From: Metarhizium brunneum
Lineage: Eukaryota > Ascomycota > Sordariomycetes > Hypocreales > Clavicipitaceae
NCBI RefSeq assembly: GCF_013426205.1
Contig: NC_089427.1
Location: 1,612,001-1,676,000 of the forward strand
Direction of reading: 5' to 3'
DNA: 64,000 nt
A model generated the notes under the pieces. It searched no databases. It was given only the letters and a program-made list of their open reading frames with translations, and was not told the origin of the DNA. This document shows positions 9,301 through 22,027 of this stretch, one piece after another. Position 1 is the first letter of the stretch. Every line of letters starts with the position of its first letter. Position numbers and translations under genes: made by a program.

Positions 9301-11740
9301 GTGGCACGGTCATCGACCGGGACTTTGATGTGCATGACAAGCTTTCTTTAGCAAAACTCGGTACGAGGCGACTCTACCCGTCAGGTCTTGCTGTGGCCCA
9401 CAAGCCAGTCAACTATTTGCAGGGTTTCCATCCATCCCGAGAGCCCCTTAAAGATGAAGGCCTCAATTGGACACGGCCGAGACAAAAGATCTGCCGACGT
9501 TCTAATTGGGGCACGGCCTCCTTTAGTTTGTGGAGTTGGACTCACCTTGGGGGATGGGATTTCAACTTCACGGTTATGCTCGTGCATCGGAAATACCGCC
9601 CGCCATGACGTATGTCTACACACAGGTATCAGAGTAACCCACCAAGGCCATATTCAATACCACCGCCGGAACAAACTTTGGGCTGGACGGGCAGCATATC
9701 ATCTGAATGCCTTTGACTCTCCTCTCTGCTTGGTTGGTGGCATGCATTTGGACGGCACGGCCTGACCGCGCCCTCCAATGCCAGCCCCGTGGTCCAATGC
9801 CAAAATTCATATCGGGCCAATACGGTCGATAGTCCTCGGCAAGTTCTCTAAGGTAGCAGTACGTGCCGCGCCAACCCGCATCGATACCTGTACCTAAATG
9901 CAGCTTCGCTTCCAGCACAATGATATGATGTCATTCGCCCATACAACAAGGGTCCATCTCGTCCGAGTGTACGGAGTAATGGGAAAGAATTTCTCTAGTT
10001 TTATCTGGGATGTCGTCAGGTGGTTCGTCGATGCTTGCGCGTAAGTGGTTGGGTGCCAAATCGGTAAGTAGCTGGCGTTTTGCCACCACCTTCACTGGCT
10101 CATGCTGGGGAGGGCCGTTCAGATGATCTGCCGACTGACGGAATGACGTAGGCACGGCCATCTTCGCGTCGTGGCCTACGACACGCGCGACCCTGTCCCT
10201 GATTTCTGTCGTCATCATCCCAGCAAAATAGCGCCTCAAAGCCTCCAGGGGGGTGGGTGTTCGCGCAAAGTCCAACATACATGTACACTAACCATTCAAC
10301 CACTCACATTGCGGTGGCTCGCGGGAATGAGGAGATGTCTGGCTGCTACTCTTTACCAGGCGTCTCAATTTGGAAAATGTTTGTGTCAATATCTGGCGTG
10401 AGCAGTCGGGTCTCATGTCAGCATGTGCAATGCACAGATGATCGGTAATGGGGCACCTTCCCCATTCATCGTCGTTGACAAATGAGAGTCGCCGAGGAAT
10501 GAGACTTTCTGCGGTTCGGTGTTAACTGTGTGGAATCTGAGAGAAACATTCTTTAGCTCCCACTTGGCTGATAATGACATCAGTTCGGCATTAATGACTT
10601 GCTGCTGGCAAGTCAAGAGAGCCTTGGAATACGTCAGGAAAATGGTCAGACAACCATCGAGGTGCGGGGTTACGTCATAGACAGCTGAAGAAGCTGGTCC
10701 GCTTCGGTGGAGCAATTTGAGATGGTATTGAATCGCAGAAGCCTACCGGGTAGGTTGAGCAATTGGAAGACTCTAAACAACACGGCCTACCCTATTAATC
10801 GAACACGTAGACGGACTCTGAATGGTTCGGCATGGTCTGCTAGACTAGACTCGTGGCAATAATTCAGTATATTGATTTTATGAACCTGTCTATATTACTA
10901 TATCTGACTCATCTGCGTAGTCTGTTACTTGTTTTATTGGGCATGTGTTACAACCTATAATTCATCCGGATGTACAACAAAGCATGGAGGTTCCTGGCAT
11001 ATGTAATTGCCCACCAAGGCGTATACACTTACAGACTGCAGGTTATTATCGTTTAGACCGAGTCAACCAGGTACGTATCTGGCTAAATACTCGTTGCTTT
11101 ACACCATCATCATACGCTGCCAAATCGGAGCATTCAACAAGTTGAATACACGTATGTAAATAAATAGCTTTACACACTTAATGGCAAACTCGACGCCTTG
11201 GAACCCGGACTGGCTGTTCATACTGGCCGTTAAGATATGTAAAATCTCCGTTTAAGAATCTTTGTTAATCAGACAAGAATTTTTAAAATAATCTGGGGTG
11301 AGTTACACAATTGCCAGGGGTGCTTGATATGACCTTGCTCACGCAGGCCTCCCCAAGAACGATTCCACCGAGGAACTCGTAAAAATGTGGTAAATCAATC
11401 CAGTGATTCGGGCTGTCGTATAGCTGTGTGGCATTCGCGTTCAAGTTCGACGCGTGTCATGCACCTCACCATCTGAACTCCTTTATTCCATGCTCAACTT
11501 ATCGCTGGGCCTGAACAAACGAGCTGATTGTCAGTACATGCGGCCGCAGAAACCTCGAAAAGAATGTATTTCGATGTTGATGATTCATTTGAGGCCAGCC
11601 GTAACAATGGGTAGGGCATAGAGATGTGATCTTCACACAAGCACAAATAGAGCGTATTCGCCTGCCAATATTGATAATCTCAGTTCCATTCTAACCTGTT
11701 GAAAGTAAGGCTATTGTACAAAGAGCACCCTTCATCACGC
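6319..11740. other. Gene-poor region of 5.4 kb
   Basis: Both strands carry only short open frames without recognisable domains, signal peptides or exon-like chaining. Composition is ordinary, not the extreme A/T bias of RIP-mutated repeats, and I see no transposase, integrase or terminal repeats. The part next to 6319 should hold the promoter and leader of the YTH gene. Single copies of TACGGAGTA lie at 8921 and 9970, and TAGGTACCTA at 8472. Non-coding RNAs or small secreted proteins cannot be excluded. Confidence 0.5.
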
Positions 11741-12603
11741 TTAATCTTTCTTCATCGGAAGTATGGTCTCCTCAATACCATCCTTGGTGATGATGAGCAT
11801 CTGAAGGGCATCGCCAACCTCAATATGACGCTCCACCGCGCCATCAAAGGCATCCTTGATAATGGTCTCGACTTGAGCTCTAGACAGGGGATGGCGCTCT
11901 CTCTCTTGCAGATTGTGGCCTTCACCACTTCCGGGGACATACTGATTCTTGAAGTTGACCTGGTTATCAAGGAAAGGCATAATCAAGCTTCCCGCAGCAC
12001 CACCGGCTCGGCACTGCTCTCGTTCGTAGCTACCGACAGGATCGTACGAATACACAGCACCCTTTCCCTCTTCATCCAGGCCGCCTAACATGGCTGTCAC
12101 ATAGTATGGGAAGAACCGCTTCTGGTATAGAATTGTGGACAACCGCTTGGCGCAGGCATTCAGCGTCATAGGCTTGCCGTGCCGGTAGCGATAGATCTTG
12201 CAGATGGTGTCGAGCTGGTCTCTCAAGGCGGTGCCATCGGCAGCGAATCCACAAACAGAGAGTACAATGGTTGCATCATCCTGCGATGAGGTTGAACCAC
12301 CAATCTTGAAAACTTTGGGCGCCATTCGGGAGTTGATGCTATAGCCGCTGGTGTGTCTGGTATCTCCGGCCATGATGGTGAAGTCGGCACCAGCGATACC
12401 TAGCGTGGAACCGCCATTGTCGGTGTAACTGCATTTGTGTTAGATGATATCGAGCTCGACGAACGTATAATGAAAAAAATCCTATTGCGAGATACTGACG
12501 GATTGAAGCGATGCTCGCGAGGCTCTCCATTCGTCCTGGGAGCATCCGAAAAGGAGTAGTTGGGGCCATTCATGACCGGGTTTTGGCTAAACATGGCGGC
12601 CAT
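11741..12603 (-). CDS. PRE7: 20S proteasome subunit beta-6
   Basis: This is a non-catalytic beta-ring subunit of the 20S core particle (yeast Pre7, human PSMB1). Exons 12500-12603 and 11741-12428 join through a 71-base intron (donor GTCAGT, acceptor TGCAG) into 263 residues. The join restores HRFNPYTDNGGSTLGIAG. A short N-terminal extension is followed by the Ntn-hydrolase fold: AGADFTIMAGDTRHTSGYSI, then FAADGTALRDQLD, KRFFPYYVTAMLGGLDEEGKG, VYSYDPVGSYEREQ and FLDNQVNFKNQY, all characteristic of beta-6. The residue following the Gly-Gly pair is Ser rather than the catalytic Thr of active subunits, as expected. The start MAAMFSQ is taken from the first ATG; the methionine three codons on is an alternative. 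The gene is divergent from STT4, 424 bases away. Confidence 0.97.
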
Positions 12604-13027
12604 ATTGGCGATCGGTGGGAGTCGCAACAATGCAAACGGCGGTATGCGGTTTGATGTGAGGACGGCTTGCGACGGGCAGACGGCGGTTGTGTCGAGGATG
12701 ATGCTTTCGAGTTGTTTGAAGATGGAGTTTGAGATGGCCTGTAATGTATGCGCGCGTCGTCAGGCCAGCTGCAGCCTTGCCAGCTGCGTAGTGGTCGGTG
12801 CTTCACGTTGGGGAAGCTTGGATGACTAAGCGAACTCAGAACGGGCAGCCACGTTCCCCCGACCAGGAAGCCACCGCCATTTGCAGGGGTGAGAGATCCC
12901 TGGATCGACTTTCACATCTGCTGCCGAGGCAAACTATCATACGTGTCTGCTCTCTTTGGAAGCTTCCTTTCCTTGACATTGCATCACCTTTGATTCTTCC
13001 CTCATGCAATAGCGCTTTTCAATCAAC
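12604..13027. other. Shared intergenic region between the proteasome beta-6 and STT4 genes
   Basis: This is a head-to-head promoter region of 424 bases. I looked for the yeast proteasome element GGTGGCAAA and its reverse complement and found no exact copy. Confidence 0.6.
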
Positions 13028-16000
13028 ATGACGCGAGATATTCGCGCCAAAGCACTTGAGCGCATAGCAGCACTCTCGGCGGCGAGCTCCACCACGTCCT
13101 TCGACAAGTCCGATCTCGACAAGCTATGCCGTGCCTGTCACTCAGCACGAGGCCGAGAATATAACCATGGGGGATACAGCACTAAGCAAGCTGGCTCCTT
13201 GGGTCGTATTCCAATGGTCTGGAGATATTGTGCATTGTAAAATTTGAAACCTTGGGCTAACATAAGCCTAGTCAATTCGCGAATTCGAGGTTCTCCTGGC
13301 TTTATGCAAAACTGCACCCAGCATTCAATCTGGCCAGAGCGCTCAAAAACTTTCGTACCGATTGATCCCCTATATTCTCGAAGCGCATACGCAAGTCTTT
13401 GCGTCGTCGCCTTTTTTCCGCAAAGTCGAGCCGTCACCGACCGAGTCCCTGGCCTTTCATCTTACTGCGGCGCTTCTTTCTCTGGGCACCAATTATATCG
13501 ACCTAAAGGAGACCGTTGCCGATGGAATATGGGCGTTTACCAATGCTTGTGGAAGAGCGACTGAAAGTGTACTCTCACCACAATCTGGAGACCCAGGAAG
13601 CCTTCCTGTCGACGATGCAATTCGTACCGTAACCATTGCCCTGGCCCTCCTAGGTTTCCTGGACGCCGCTTGCGCCCAGGCTGACTTTTGGAAATCCGGG
13701 GGCAGGCTGGGACTCATCCAAAAGATCAACCAGCTCTTGTCAGAACCATTTCTAGTTGCAGTGGAGACATCTTTATCGACCATTCGAAACTCTCATAGTC
13801 AGACCCACGAGGTTCGAGAATGGAAACGATTGCTTCGCCATTATGCATCCCAGGGACGGCCGCTTGGTGCCTTGATCATCCAACGTAGCTTTATGTGGCT
13901 TGTACTCTCCAGCACATCGTTAATGGTTGCAGATGGACCCGCCCTTCGCAGGCAGCACGTTCTTGATCTGCTTATGTCTGAAGATAGATCTGCCTTGAAT
14001 GAACAACGAGGGCTCCTAGACGGAGATTTGAGATCGATCGAGGTGTATGCTGGAATTGCTACCGAACAAATGGATTACCTTGATGCTGGTGCTGATTTTG
14101 TTCTCCTGGGCTCACCGGATCAACAGAAATTGGCATATGATGTCAAGGCTGCTGCCATGATTGCCCACTTGAACTGCTCAATCCTCAATGAAGATGCTGC
14201 CGATTCCGATGTACTCATGGGTTGGCTGCAAGAGACGCTGGAAGATACCTTGCAAATGTCTGACCCTGGCCTCGCTGCCGTTGTTCTGCGATGCATGGCC
14301 CTCATTTGCCGAATTTCACCATCGTATTCGTCATCTGTCAGCCGTGCCCTTCCTCGCTTCTTGGTCCAGACGACACCACATAGCGACTCTATCAAAGTTG
14401 CCTCCGAGAGTTTGGCCTTTGTCCTAAAGTTGCTATCAAAGGACGCCATCATCAGTACTCTTTACACCCTCGGAAATGTCTTGAGCCCGGATGCTGAAGC
14501 AGAAATTGTCAACGGTCTCGCTAATGGCATGGCCGGGGCCGATGAAGGCTCAGCTCCCGGAGGCTATAGCCGCCGTCATTCCACTGGTAGTTCAATATCA
14601 CTTCTAATGAATGGCGAGCAAGAGACTGCTATTGTCTATGGCAATGTGGTGAAAGCCATTTGCACCATTGCCACCGAGTCTGGCGACGAGAAGATCATTG
14701 CCTTGGCACAGTCAATGCTCCTTCAAAAGCTTGACAAGGTCAGCGCCAGTGTTGATACCAAGGTGATCTCTGGCGCAGCCAAGCTCTCTCTCCAAGGTGG
14801 ACAGCTAGAGTTTCGCTCATTGCTCAAAACGTATAGCAGAATTTGTCACATTGGCGTTGTGGACCACAAAGACTTTCTCTTGACCGCTGTCATGAAGGCT
14901 CGTACATACATTTCCGCCAATTTGCGTCGTGACTCTTCCCTTTTCAACATTTACTGGGAACATCTGCTTGACGCCATCATCTCACTGGGTGATGCTGAAT
15001 CTCCACACCACACAAAGGAGTCAGACGTGCAGCTGGCTGCACAAGAGATTGCCGAGCTTTTGCATCCCTTGGCAGTGTTCATGTCTAGCAATGATGTTGC
15101 ATCGAACCCCGTTGATGACGATGAGACGTATCTGCTACTCAAGGATGCGTGGTTCAACATTGTTGTTCACGGCTTCACCACAACCACAGATCGTGGCAGG
15201 AAGTACATTAATGAGCTTCGTACCATTGCTGTTCATTCGCCCCCCTTGGTAGCTGGGGAACGAATGGAAGTCGTTGAGAGTGACATCGAACTCAACACGG
15301 TGCTCAGACGTGCAAACAGTGGGGAGCGAGAAGCCGCACAAAAGAAATTCCTGATTGAGTTGATTCCATCCAAGGTATCCGACATCAAGAGCCTCAGCTA
15401 TCGCAAAGTAATATTCCTACAGGCCGCCTACCTTGTCGAGAGTCTACGAGCAGATACGGGTGACTGCACAAAGGTCTTGTCTTACTTTTTAGAACCCAGC
15501 ATGCGCAAGGGCGAAGTAAGCAGCACAATGGAAGGCATCGCTGCTGCAGTTGTCGAAAAGTATCTCAAGAAGACGCTGGCTGGTTCGGAGCCCACGTTTT
15601 CAGCACAGTATGCAGCAACACAGCTGGCAAATATTTTCTGCATTTGTTGTCATCGCATTGAGCGTGTACAGCAAGCTGCATTTACATGTGCAGACCGCAT
15701 CATTCGGGATGTTCCATCTGCTCTGTGCCAGAGAAAGTCACTCTTTGCTCTTCTTGAATTGCTGTCGCTCATGTGGTCGAGTTGCCTCGAGGCCGAAACT
15801 GATCTTTACGCACCCGAATCCACCTTCAAGTCGGACATCGGGAAAGTGACTGTGGAATTGTCCGACGACTATGATTTCCGCCGTTGGACCCTCGATCATC
15901 TACACCGTAAAGCCAAAGTCTGGGTTACCGCGGCTATTAACCTCGCCCCCATGGATGTCAAGGGCTTATTACAGACGTACCTTTCTGAATTTGATAACGA

Positions 16001-18979
16001 GGGTGCCTATGGCAACATTTCTCTGGGCAGGTCGTTTGCACTAGAGCTGGGCGCCATCATCCCATTGTCTGACAACCGGCTTCAGTCTCTGGAAAAAGTT
16101 GGTACTTGTGAGATCAACACGGGTTCGGATCTCATTGCTCAGTATACGACGAGACAAGAGTATCGATATGGCGAGACGTTACCAGATCATGGAAATGAGC
16201 TGATTAGCTTCATGAGTGTCAATCGACGATTGTCCTTTTCTCAGTCACATGTGACCGAGAGCGCCAACGCCGCAACTGCCCTGGCTCATGTTGAGGCCCG
16301 CATTTTGAGCAAAAAGGCAACGCCTTTGAACGAAGTCCGCGACATCTTGAGACGAGCTGCGGCCTTGCTCTGTCGAAGCTACCGGGATGAGTCGGCAGTT
16401 ACGAGATATCTCGTTAGTATACCCTTCGCATTGTTTACCAAGCAGTCTATCAAGGTTGGTGTTTCACTGTGGCTCGGTGTAATGAATGAGAATCCGCGAC
16501 TGGAGCCAAAACTTTTGAACTGCATTGCCCAGCAGTGGGAGTTTACTATTTCTCAAAAAGTTGGACTTTTTAGCTCGGCATTGGCACATCCCGATCCGTT
16601 TTTCCTGAAGGAAGAGTTTGCTCCGAGCGACCTTGAGCTCATGGCCAAGAAGCGACAGGCAGTCCATGACCTGCTGTCGCCGCACACTCGGCTTGTGCAA
16701 TTCTTCACCAGTCACTTCAACGCTACTCTCCTGGGGAGCTGTGACATACAAAAAGTGTTCTTGCGCATGCTAGACCTCACGTTGACTGCTCTGAAAGAAG
16801 CTCCTTCGCACCCCATGGCTCGAGAACTGCGGTTTCAGCTAGTATTACTTGGCCTCAAGGTCCTTCGCTCCTCCAGCACGTCAATTGGGGAAATGGCACA
16901 GTTCAGGTTCAGGAATAAGATTTTGTCCGCAGGTCTTGGTTGGTTCAGAAACGCCCCCAAGTGGTCTTTTGGCAGTAACCTGCTTCAGTTGAAGACTGAA
17001 GTTCGATTGATTGCTGATGTCTTGGCGGCCATGAAGGCGATTTCTGTTACTGGAGCCTCTGCCGTTGGCAATGCCAAGTCTCTGCACGCCAAGGAACAGC
17101 TGCTTCAATTGCTGCTGGAAAATGAGCAGTCAAGGCTTGCGGTCTGGATCAACCCTCTCAGCCAACAAGGACTGCAATTGTCCGCAAACAATACGTCAAA
17201 GTCGTCCATTGAGAATGCACTGATTCCTCTGGTTAAAACAGCCTGGCAGCAGGACCCCTCCATTGCTATTGAGCTTGCCACGAGGTTCAACTTTCCTCGC
17301 CTTCACAGGGATGTTAGACATTTGCTCTTGTCCGCGCCCGAGAAGGCAATCTCTGACCCAGAAGCTTTACCGTTGATATTTGGAGGACATTTACCTGATG
17401 ATGTAAATTCACAGCTCAAAGTAAGTTGACCGCATACTTCTGCCGCTGCGTGCGCTGTATGCAGCATTCTAACGTATTTCAGTACCTCCTCGTTTGGGAG
17501 CCTGTCAACCCCCTGACAGCCGTCACCATGTTCTTGCCAGCCTACAAGAACCATCCGTTCATTATCCAGTATGCCATGCGGGCGCTAGAGAGTCATTCTG
17601 TAGACATCACCTTCTTCTACGTTCCCCAAATTGTGCAGACGCTCAGGTATGATGCTTTGGGCTACGTCGAGCGTTACATCTTGGAAACTGCACAGTTCTC
17701 TCAGTTGTTTGCACATCAAATTATTTGGAATATGAAGGCAAACTCGTATAAGGATGATGACGCTCAGGTACCGGATGAGATCAAGCCCGCTCTTGATGGC
17801 GTCAGGAGTAAGATGGTAGAAAGTTTTGCTCCCCTGGACAGAGACTTTTACGAACGAGAATTTGCCTTTTTTGACGAAGTTACTGGCATTTCTGGCAAGC
17901 TTAAACCCCTCATTAAGAGACCCAAGCCCGAGAAGAAACAAAAAATTGAGGAGGAACTCCGCAAGATCAAGGTCGAGGTCGGCGTCTATCTGCCCAGCAA
18001 CCCCGATGGTGTTGTTATTGGCATCGACCGCAAGTCTGGCAAACCCCTTCAGAGTCACGCGAAAGCGCCTTACATGGCCACATTCCGTATTCGCAAGAAC
18101 AAGAGTGGCGGAGATGAGGTCAACGGTGCGGACCTTGAACAAACACAGGAGGACAAGGGGCAAGAGCAACATCAATTCCAGGACCGCACTATTGAGGTGT
18201 GGCAGTCGGCTATTTTCAAGGTTGGTGACGACTGCAGGCAGGACGTTTTAGCTCTGCAGATGATTTCCGCTTTCCGTGGCATCTTCCACAGCGTGGGCCT
18301 GGATGTCTACGTCTTCCCATACCGCGTCACTGCCACGGCTCCTGGATGCGGTGTCATTGACGTGCTACCCAACTCCATCTCCCGTGATATGCTTGGCCGA
18401 GAAGCCGTCAACGGTCTCTACGACTACTTCATCTCCAAGTACGGCAACGAAGACTCCCTCCGCTTCCAACGGGCCCGCAGCAACTTTGTCAAATCCATGG
18501 CTGCCTATTCTGTCATTTCGTTCCTGCTCCAATTCAAGGACCGCCACAACGGAAACATTATGATTGACGATGCCGGCCACATCCTGCATATTGATTTTGG
18601 CTTCTGCTTCGATATCGCGCCTGGAGGGATCAAGTTCGAGCGCGCACCGTTCAAGTTGACCAGCGAAATGGTGGCTGTCATGGGCGGGTCAACCGACCAC
18701 CAAAGCTTCAAGTGGTTCGAGGAGCTGTGCGTCAAGTCCTTCCTCGCTAGCAGACAGTATTGCGAGAAACTTAGCCAGATCGTGCTGCTCATGATGGACA
18801 GCGGCCTGCCATGTTTCAAGCCGGAGAGTGTCAAGCACTTCAAGGAACGATTTGTGCTGGAGAAGTCGGAGAGGGAGGCGGCCAATTTCATGAAGGGCTT
18901 GATCAAGACGAGTTATTCCAGTTATAGTACTGGCGTCTATGACCAGTTCCAGTTGCTTACGAACGGTATCCCTTACTAA
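13028..18979 (+). CDS. STT4: Phosphatidylinositol 4-kinase III alpha (Stt4)
   Basis: This large lipid kinase makes the plasma-membrane pool of phosphatidylinositol 4-phosphate. Exons 13028-13216, 13272-17420 and 17483-18979 give 1944 residues, the normal size for the family. The long N-terminal part is alpha-helical repeat sequence. The PIK helical domain ends near the third exon (YLLVWEPVNPLTAVTMFLP). The catalytic domain near the C-terminus shows GDDCRQDVLALQMI, the catalytic loop DRHNGN (Asp about 1799) and the metal-binding HIDFGF (Asp about 1817), and the chain ends with FQLLTNGIPY. Intron 2 is standard (GTAAGT, CTAAC, TTTCAG). Intron 1 has a weak GTCTGG donor but a good CTAACATAAGCCTAG acceptor, and it is the join that keeps frame into IREFEVLLALC. 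A later donor, GTAAAA at 13236, would break frame. The gene is convergent with the CDF transporter. Confidence 0.96.
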
Positions 18980-19250
18980 CGGTGCTGTTTTGATCCAACT
19001 GGGTTTTCTGTTCTGTTTTTCAAGTCAAAGTTTTGTCTAGTGCTTTGTATTTTCCCATGTTATCCAAGTAATAATAACATACAATCGCATAAAATACAAG
19101 CTTGTATGGTTCGCTGTGTAACTTGCATAGTACACCGCTCCCGCCAGGATTGATGCCCTGCCTCTCCAAGAATATCCGTCTACCCGAGTTCCCGTAACTT
19201 TTCATCTTGCGTCACTCACCCCGTAGCCTCGAATCCTCAGACTTACGGGG

Positions 19251-21267
19251 TCATGCAGAACTTTGCTTCTGCATGTGCGTCGGAGCATTATAACTCGTGT
19301 AATCTACATGCACAAATGCCCTATCCACAATGGGCACCGACTCCAAAAAATACGTCAGCACTTCACTCAGGTCGTGGCTATCCTTGAGCGGCGTAACAGC
19401 CGATAAGACAATGTCCACTTCTACAAACAATTTGTCGCCAGCATGGTATGCGCGCAGGTTCTGAATCTGTCGGATGGCGGTTGCAAAGCGCATGGTGAGA
19501 TAGAGGAGGAGGTTACGCTCGTCGGGCTGGGCCGATAAACCAGTGAGGTTACGGACGTGATGAGCGGACGTTTGACTCCATGTGAGGATGACGACAAGAG
19601 AGAGAAGGAGACCGCCAGCAGCGTCGAGCCACCATATTCGGCCGTAGAAGCCGACTATAAAAAGTCAGAAATGGATTTGTAGAGCAGAGGGGCCTATTAT
19701 CCGTACCAATGGGGAAGAAGATTGAGCCAACGTTGAAAATGACGTCGGTTTTGGCGTCGTCGGCTCTATAAATGCGTTAGTGGATGCTATGCTTGAGGAA
19801 GAGTTCGGGAACGTACAAGGCTCGAACGCTAGAGTTTTTGACTAGTCTGCACCAAACCCAGCATCCGCCCTTGATGACAATGGTGCTGAACATAATGATG
19901 ATGGCGGGGAGACCGAGTTGGAGAATCTCATGTTCGGGTTTTGCAAGACGTTGGATACATTCTAGGCCAACTTGGACAAATGATGTGACCATAATGACAG
20001 AGAAGACTAAAACTCCTACAGGTTCCAATCTATGAATGGGTGAGCTGCAGTTCCATTGCTAGAGGGTGGCTGGGAAATACACACCGACGACGTCCAACGG
20101 GATAGTGATGCTGATCCTGTTGACCAGCCGAGATCAACCGCGTGGTAGTCCACACAATGGCGGTACTAAGAAAATCGAGAACTGCGTCAACCAAACTAGC
20201 TAGAACGGACATAGAAGGCACAGATATGATTACGGCGACTTTTCCGACGAGTAGAATAATGTTGGCGATCATGTTCACCCAGATGGCAAGAGTGACAATT
20301 GGATCATCGCTGTCGATTTCGGCATCTTCAAGCCAGGGAAGATTTGGCCGCGGGCCAGAGTCGCTTGAGCTGGATGGAAGGGCGGGTTGTGCCGTGTGAT
20401 CCTCCTCCTCACTATCGTCATGGGAGTGTTTTAGTAGAGGCAAGTTTTCCGAGGAACGGAAGATGTCCTTTGGCGTCCGCTTTTGTGGCAACGCAACCTG
20501 CTTGGAGAATTCATCGACGGGGGAGCTGTTGGCGTTGGCGTTGGCGTTACCGTTGACTGTACCATACGAGCCAGTGGTTTGCGCAAGCTGCTCCATTTCA
20601 GCGGCAAGAGATGCTGATAGAGACGCGGAGAGAGATTGAGATGTGCCGGGTTCCTCGGTAATGGTGGCGGGGACATCAATGGGCTTGAAAGCAGAGGCTT
20701 CAAGTTCGGCATTGTACTCATTGAGCAAATCGTGAGGAATTGAAGAGTCCAGTAGACAGTCAATGTACATGTATTGTTCAATGAGCTCGTTTGTCCGCTC
20801 ATAATATTCTCGTCTTACACAACAGTCAGTATATAGTCAACCCGAGTTCAGAGATGGGTTCGTGTGCGCATGTGTCTCACTCACATGGGTTTCTTCATGG
20901 TCTGCAACTCGTCGTCATGTTTCCAATAGCGCTCCCATCGATATCGAGGGTTGCTTTTACCAATCAGGTTCATACTTCGAGCCAATGGACCCTTCAGAAT
21001 CTGACTCAAGCGATTCTCATCCTTGAGGAGGCGCTCGATAGCATCGTCTTCGTCGTGACGCATCCACAGGCCAGCTTCCTCGTCGTCAGTGCCATGGCGA
21101 TGGAGTGGAGGAGGCCAAGAGCCGGCCAAGCTTTGTTGAGAGCGGCTGCGGATGAGTGAGGCGAGAGTACCGGTTCGAGTGGCCAGTGGATAGTGGTGAT
21201 GGTTGTCGTCGAGAGACAGCAGTGAGGGCCGGCGAACCGGGCTGGAGCGGTGATTTGGTGAACTCAT
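19251..21267 (-). CDS. Cation diffusion facilitator, manganese-type
   Basis: This is a 595-residue metal/proton antiporter of an internal or plasma membrane. Five exons (20885-21267, 20085-20813, 19817-20029, 19707-19765, 19251-19654) join across four introns of 71, 55, 51 and 52 bases. A long cytosolic N-terminus includes REYYERTNELIEQY, an acidic stretch and an NANANA run encoded by a GCC-AAC type repeat. Membrane segments begin at PIVTLAIWVNMIANIILLVGK. The metal site of helix 2 is D-A-V-L-D in SLVDAVLDFLS, and that of helix 5 is D-A-K-T-D in ADDAKTDVIFN. Paired DxxxD motifs mark the manganese branch, whereas zinc transporters have His in helix 5. The C-terminal cytosolic domain contains HAGDKLFVEVDIVLS and ends with FVHVDYTSYN. 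Every splice join restores conserved sequence (GRRRLEPVG, RALADDAKTD, FPIVGFYG). Substrate preference is inferred. Confidence 0.94.
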
Positions 21268-22004
21268 TGCAGCGGCAGTTTGGCAAGGCTCTTGAACACT
21301 TTCATCAGCCTCGCCTTTGCGAGCGAGGCTTGAGTCGACGAGAGGCGAGATTTGACGTGGGCTATGGTGACGTGATACTCTCGAGGGGATTGGGGCTCGA
21401 GATCAGAAGATGGAGGGCGCCCGTACGAGGAAACAAAGCCAATGGCCAGAGCGTTAACGAGCCCAAGCAAAGCAGAGACTGGGCATAGCTGTTAAAGAAT
21501 GCACAATGCCGATTCAAGGCCCTCTCCCCAAGTAGGTAGGTAGTATTAGATAGTTATATGGTTTTTTTTTAAGATAGAAGAGTGAAGCACCCCAGCTGCA
21601 TTTTTGAGCGACCCTGAAAATGATTGGTCGCGCTAGCCTCACAGGGATACTGCAGCTCTTTCCTGCAGACATTTCCGCACCAGCAACAGTGCGGGCTAAG
21701 TGATTGAATCGTTCAATGTTGGTGCACCGGACATCTGGAGGGGTCAAAGCTACTCCGTACAGCACATGGACCCCACCGTAGCGAGCCGGGCTTCACTACA
21801 ACTTGCTCACTGGCATATTGATCTTACTTAGACCTTGCACTGCACTTGGCGCTGCAGACTTGGGTGTTCCGCCCTCCAAGTGCTAGCACTTCTAGAGCCC
21901 TGACCGCAACCCGCCTGGACCCTCGCCAAGTCGCTCCTTCCCCTGGTTGGCTGGTGCCGCCGCAGGAGCCTCAACAGGGTAGCATTGAATCATTTTAGGT
22001 CTGG

Positions 22005-22027
22005 TCTGGTCTAAACGCCAGACCAGA
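22005..22027. repeat. Short perfect inverted repeat (8-base stem, 7-base loop)
   Basis: TCTGGTCT at 22005-22012 pairs perfectly with AGACCAGA at 22020-22027 around the loop AAACGCC. It lies in the gene-poor stretch upstream of the CDF gene. It is not followed by a T-run and has no known role; it could be a chance hairpin. Confidence 0.4.
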
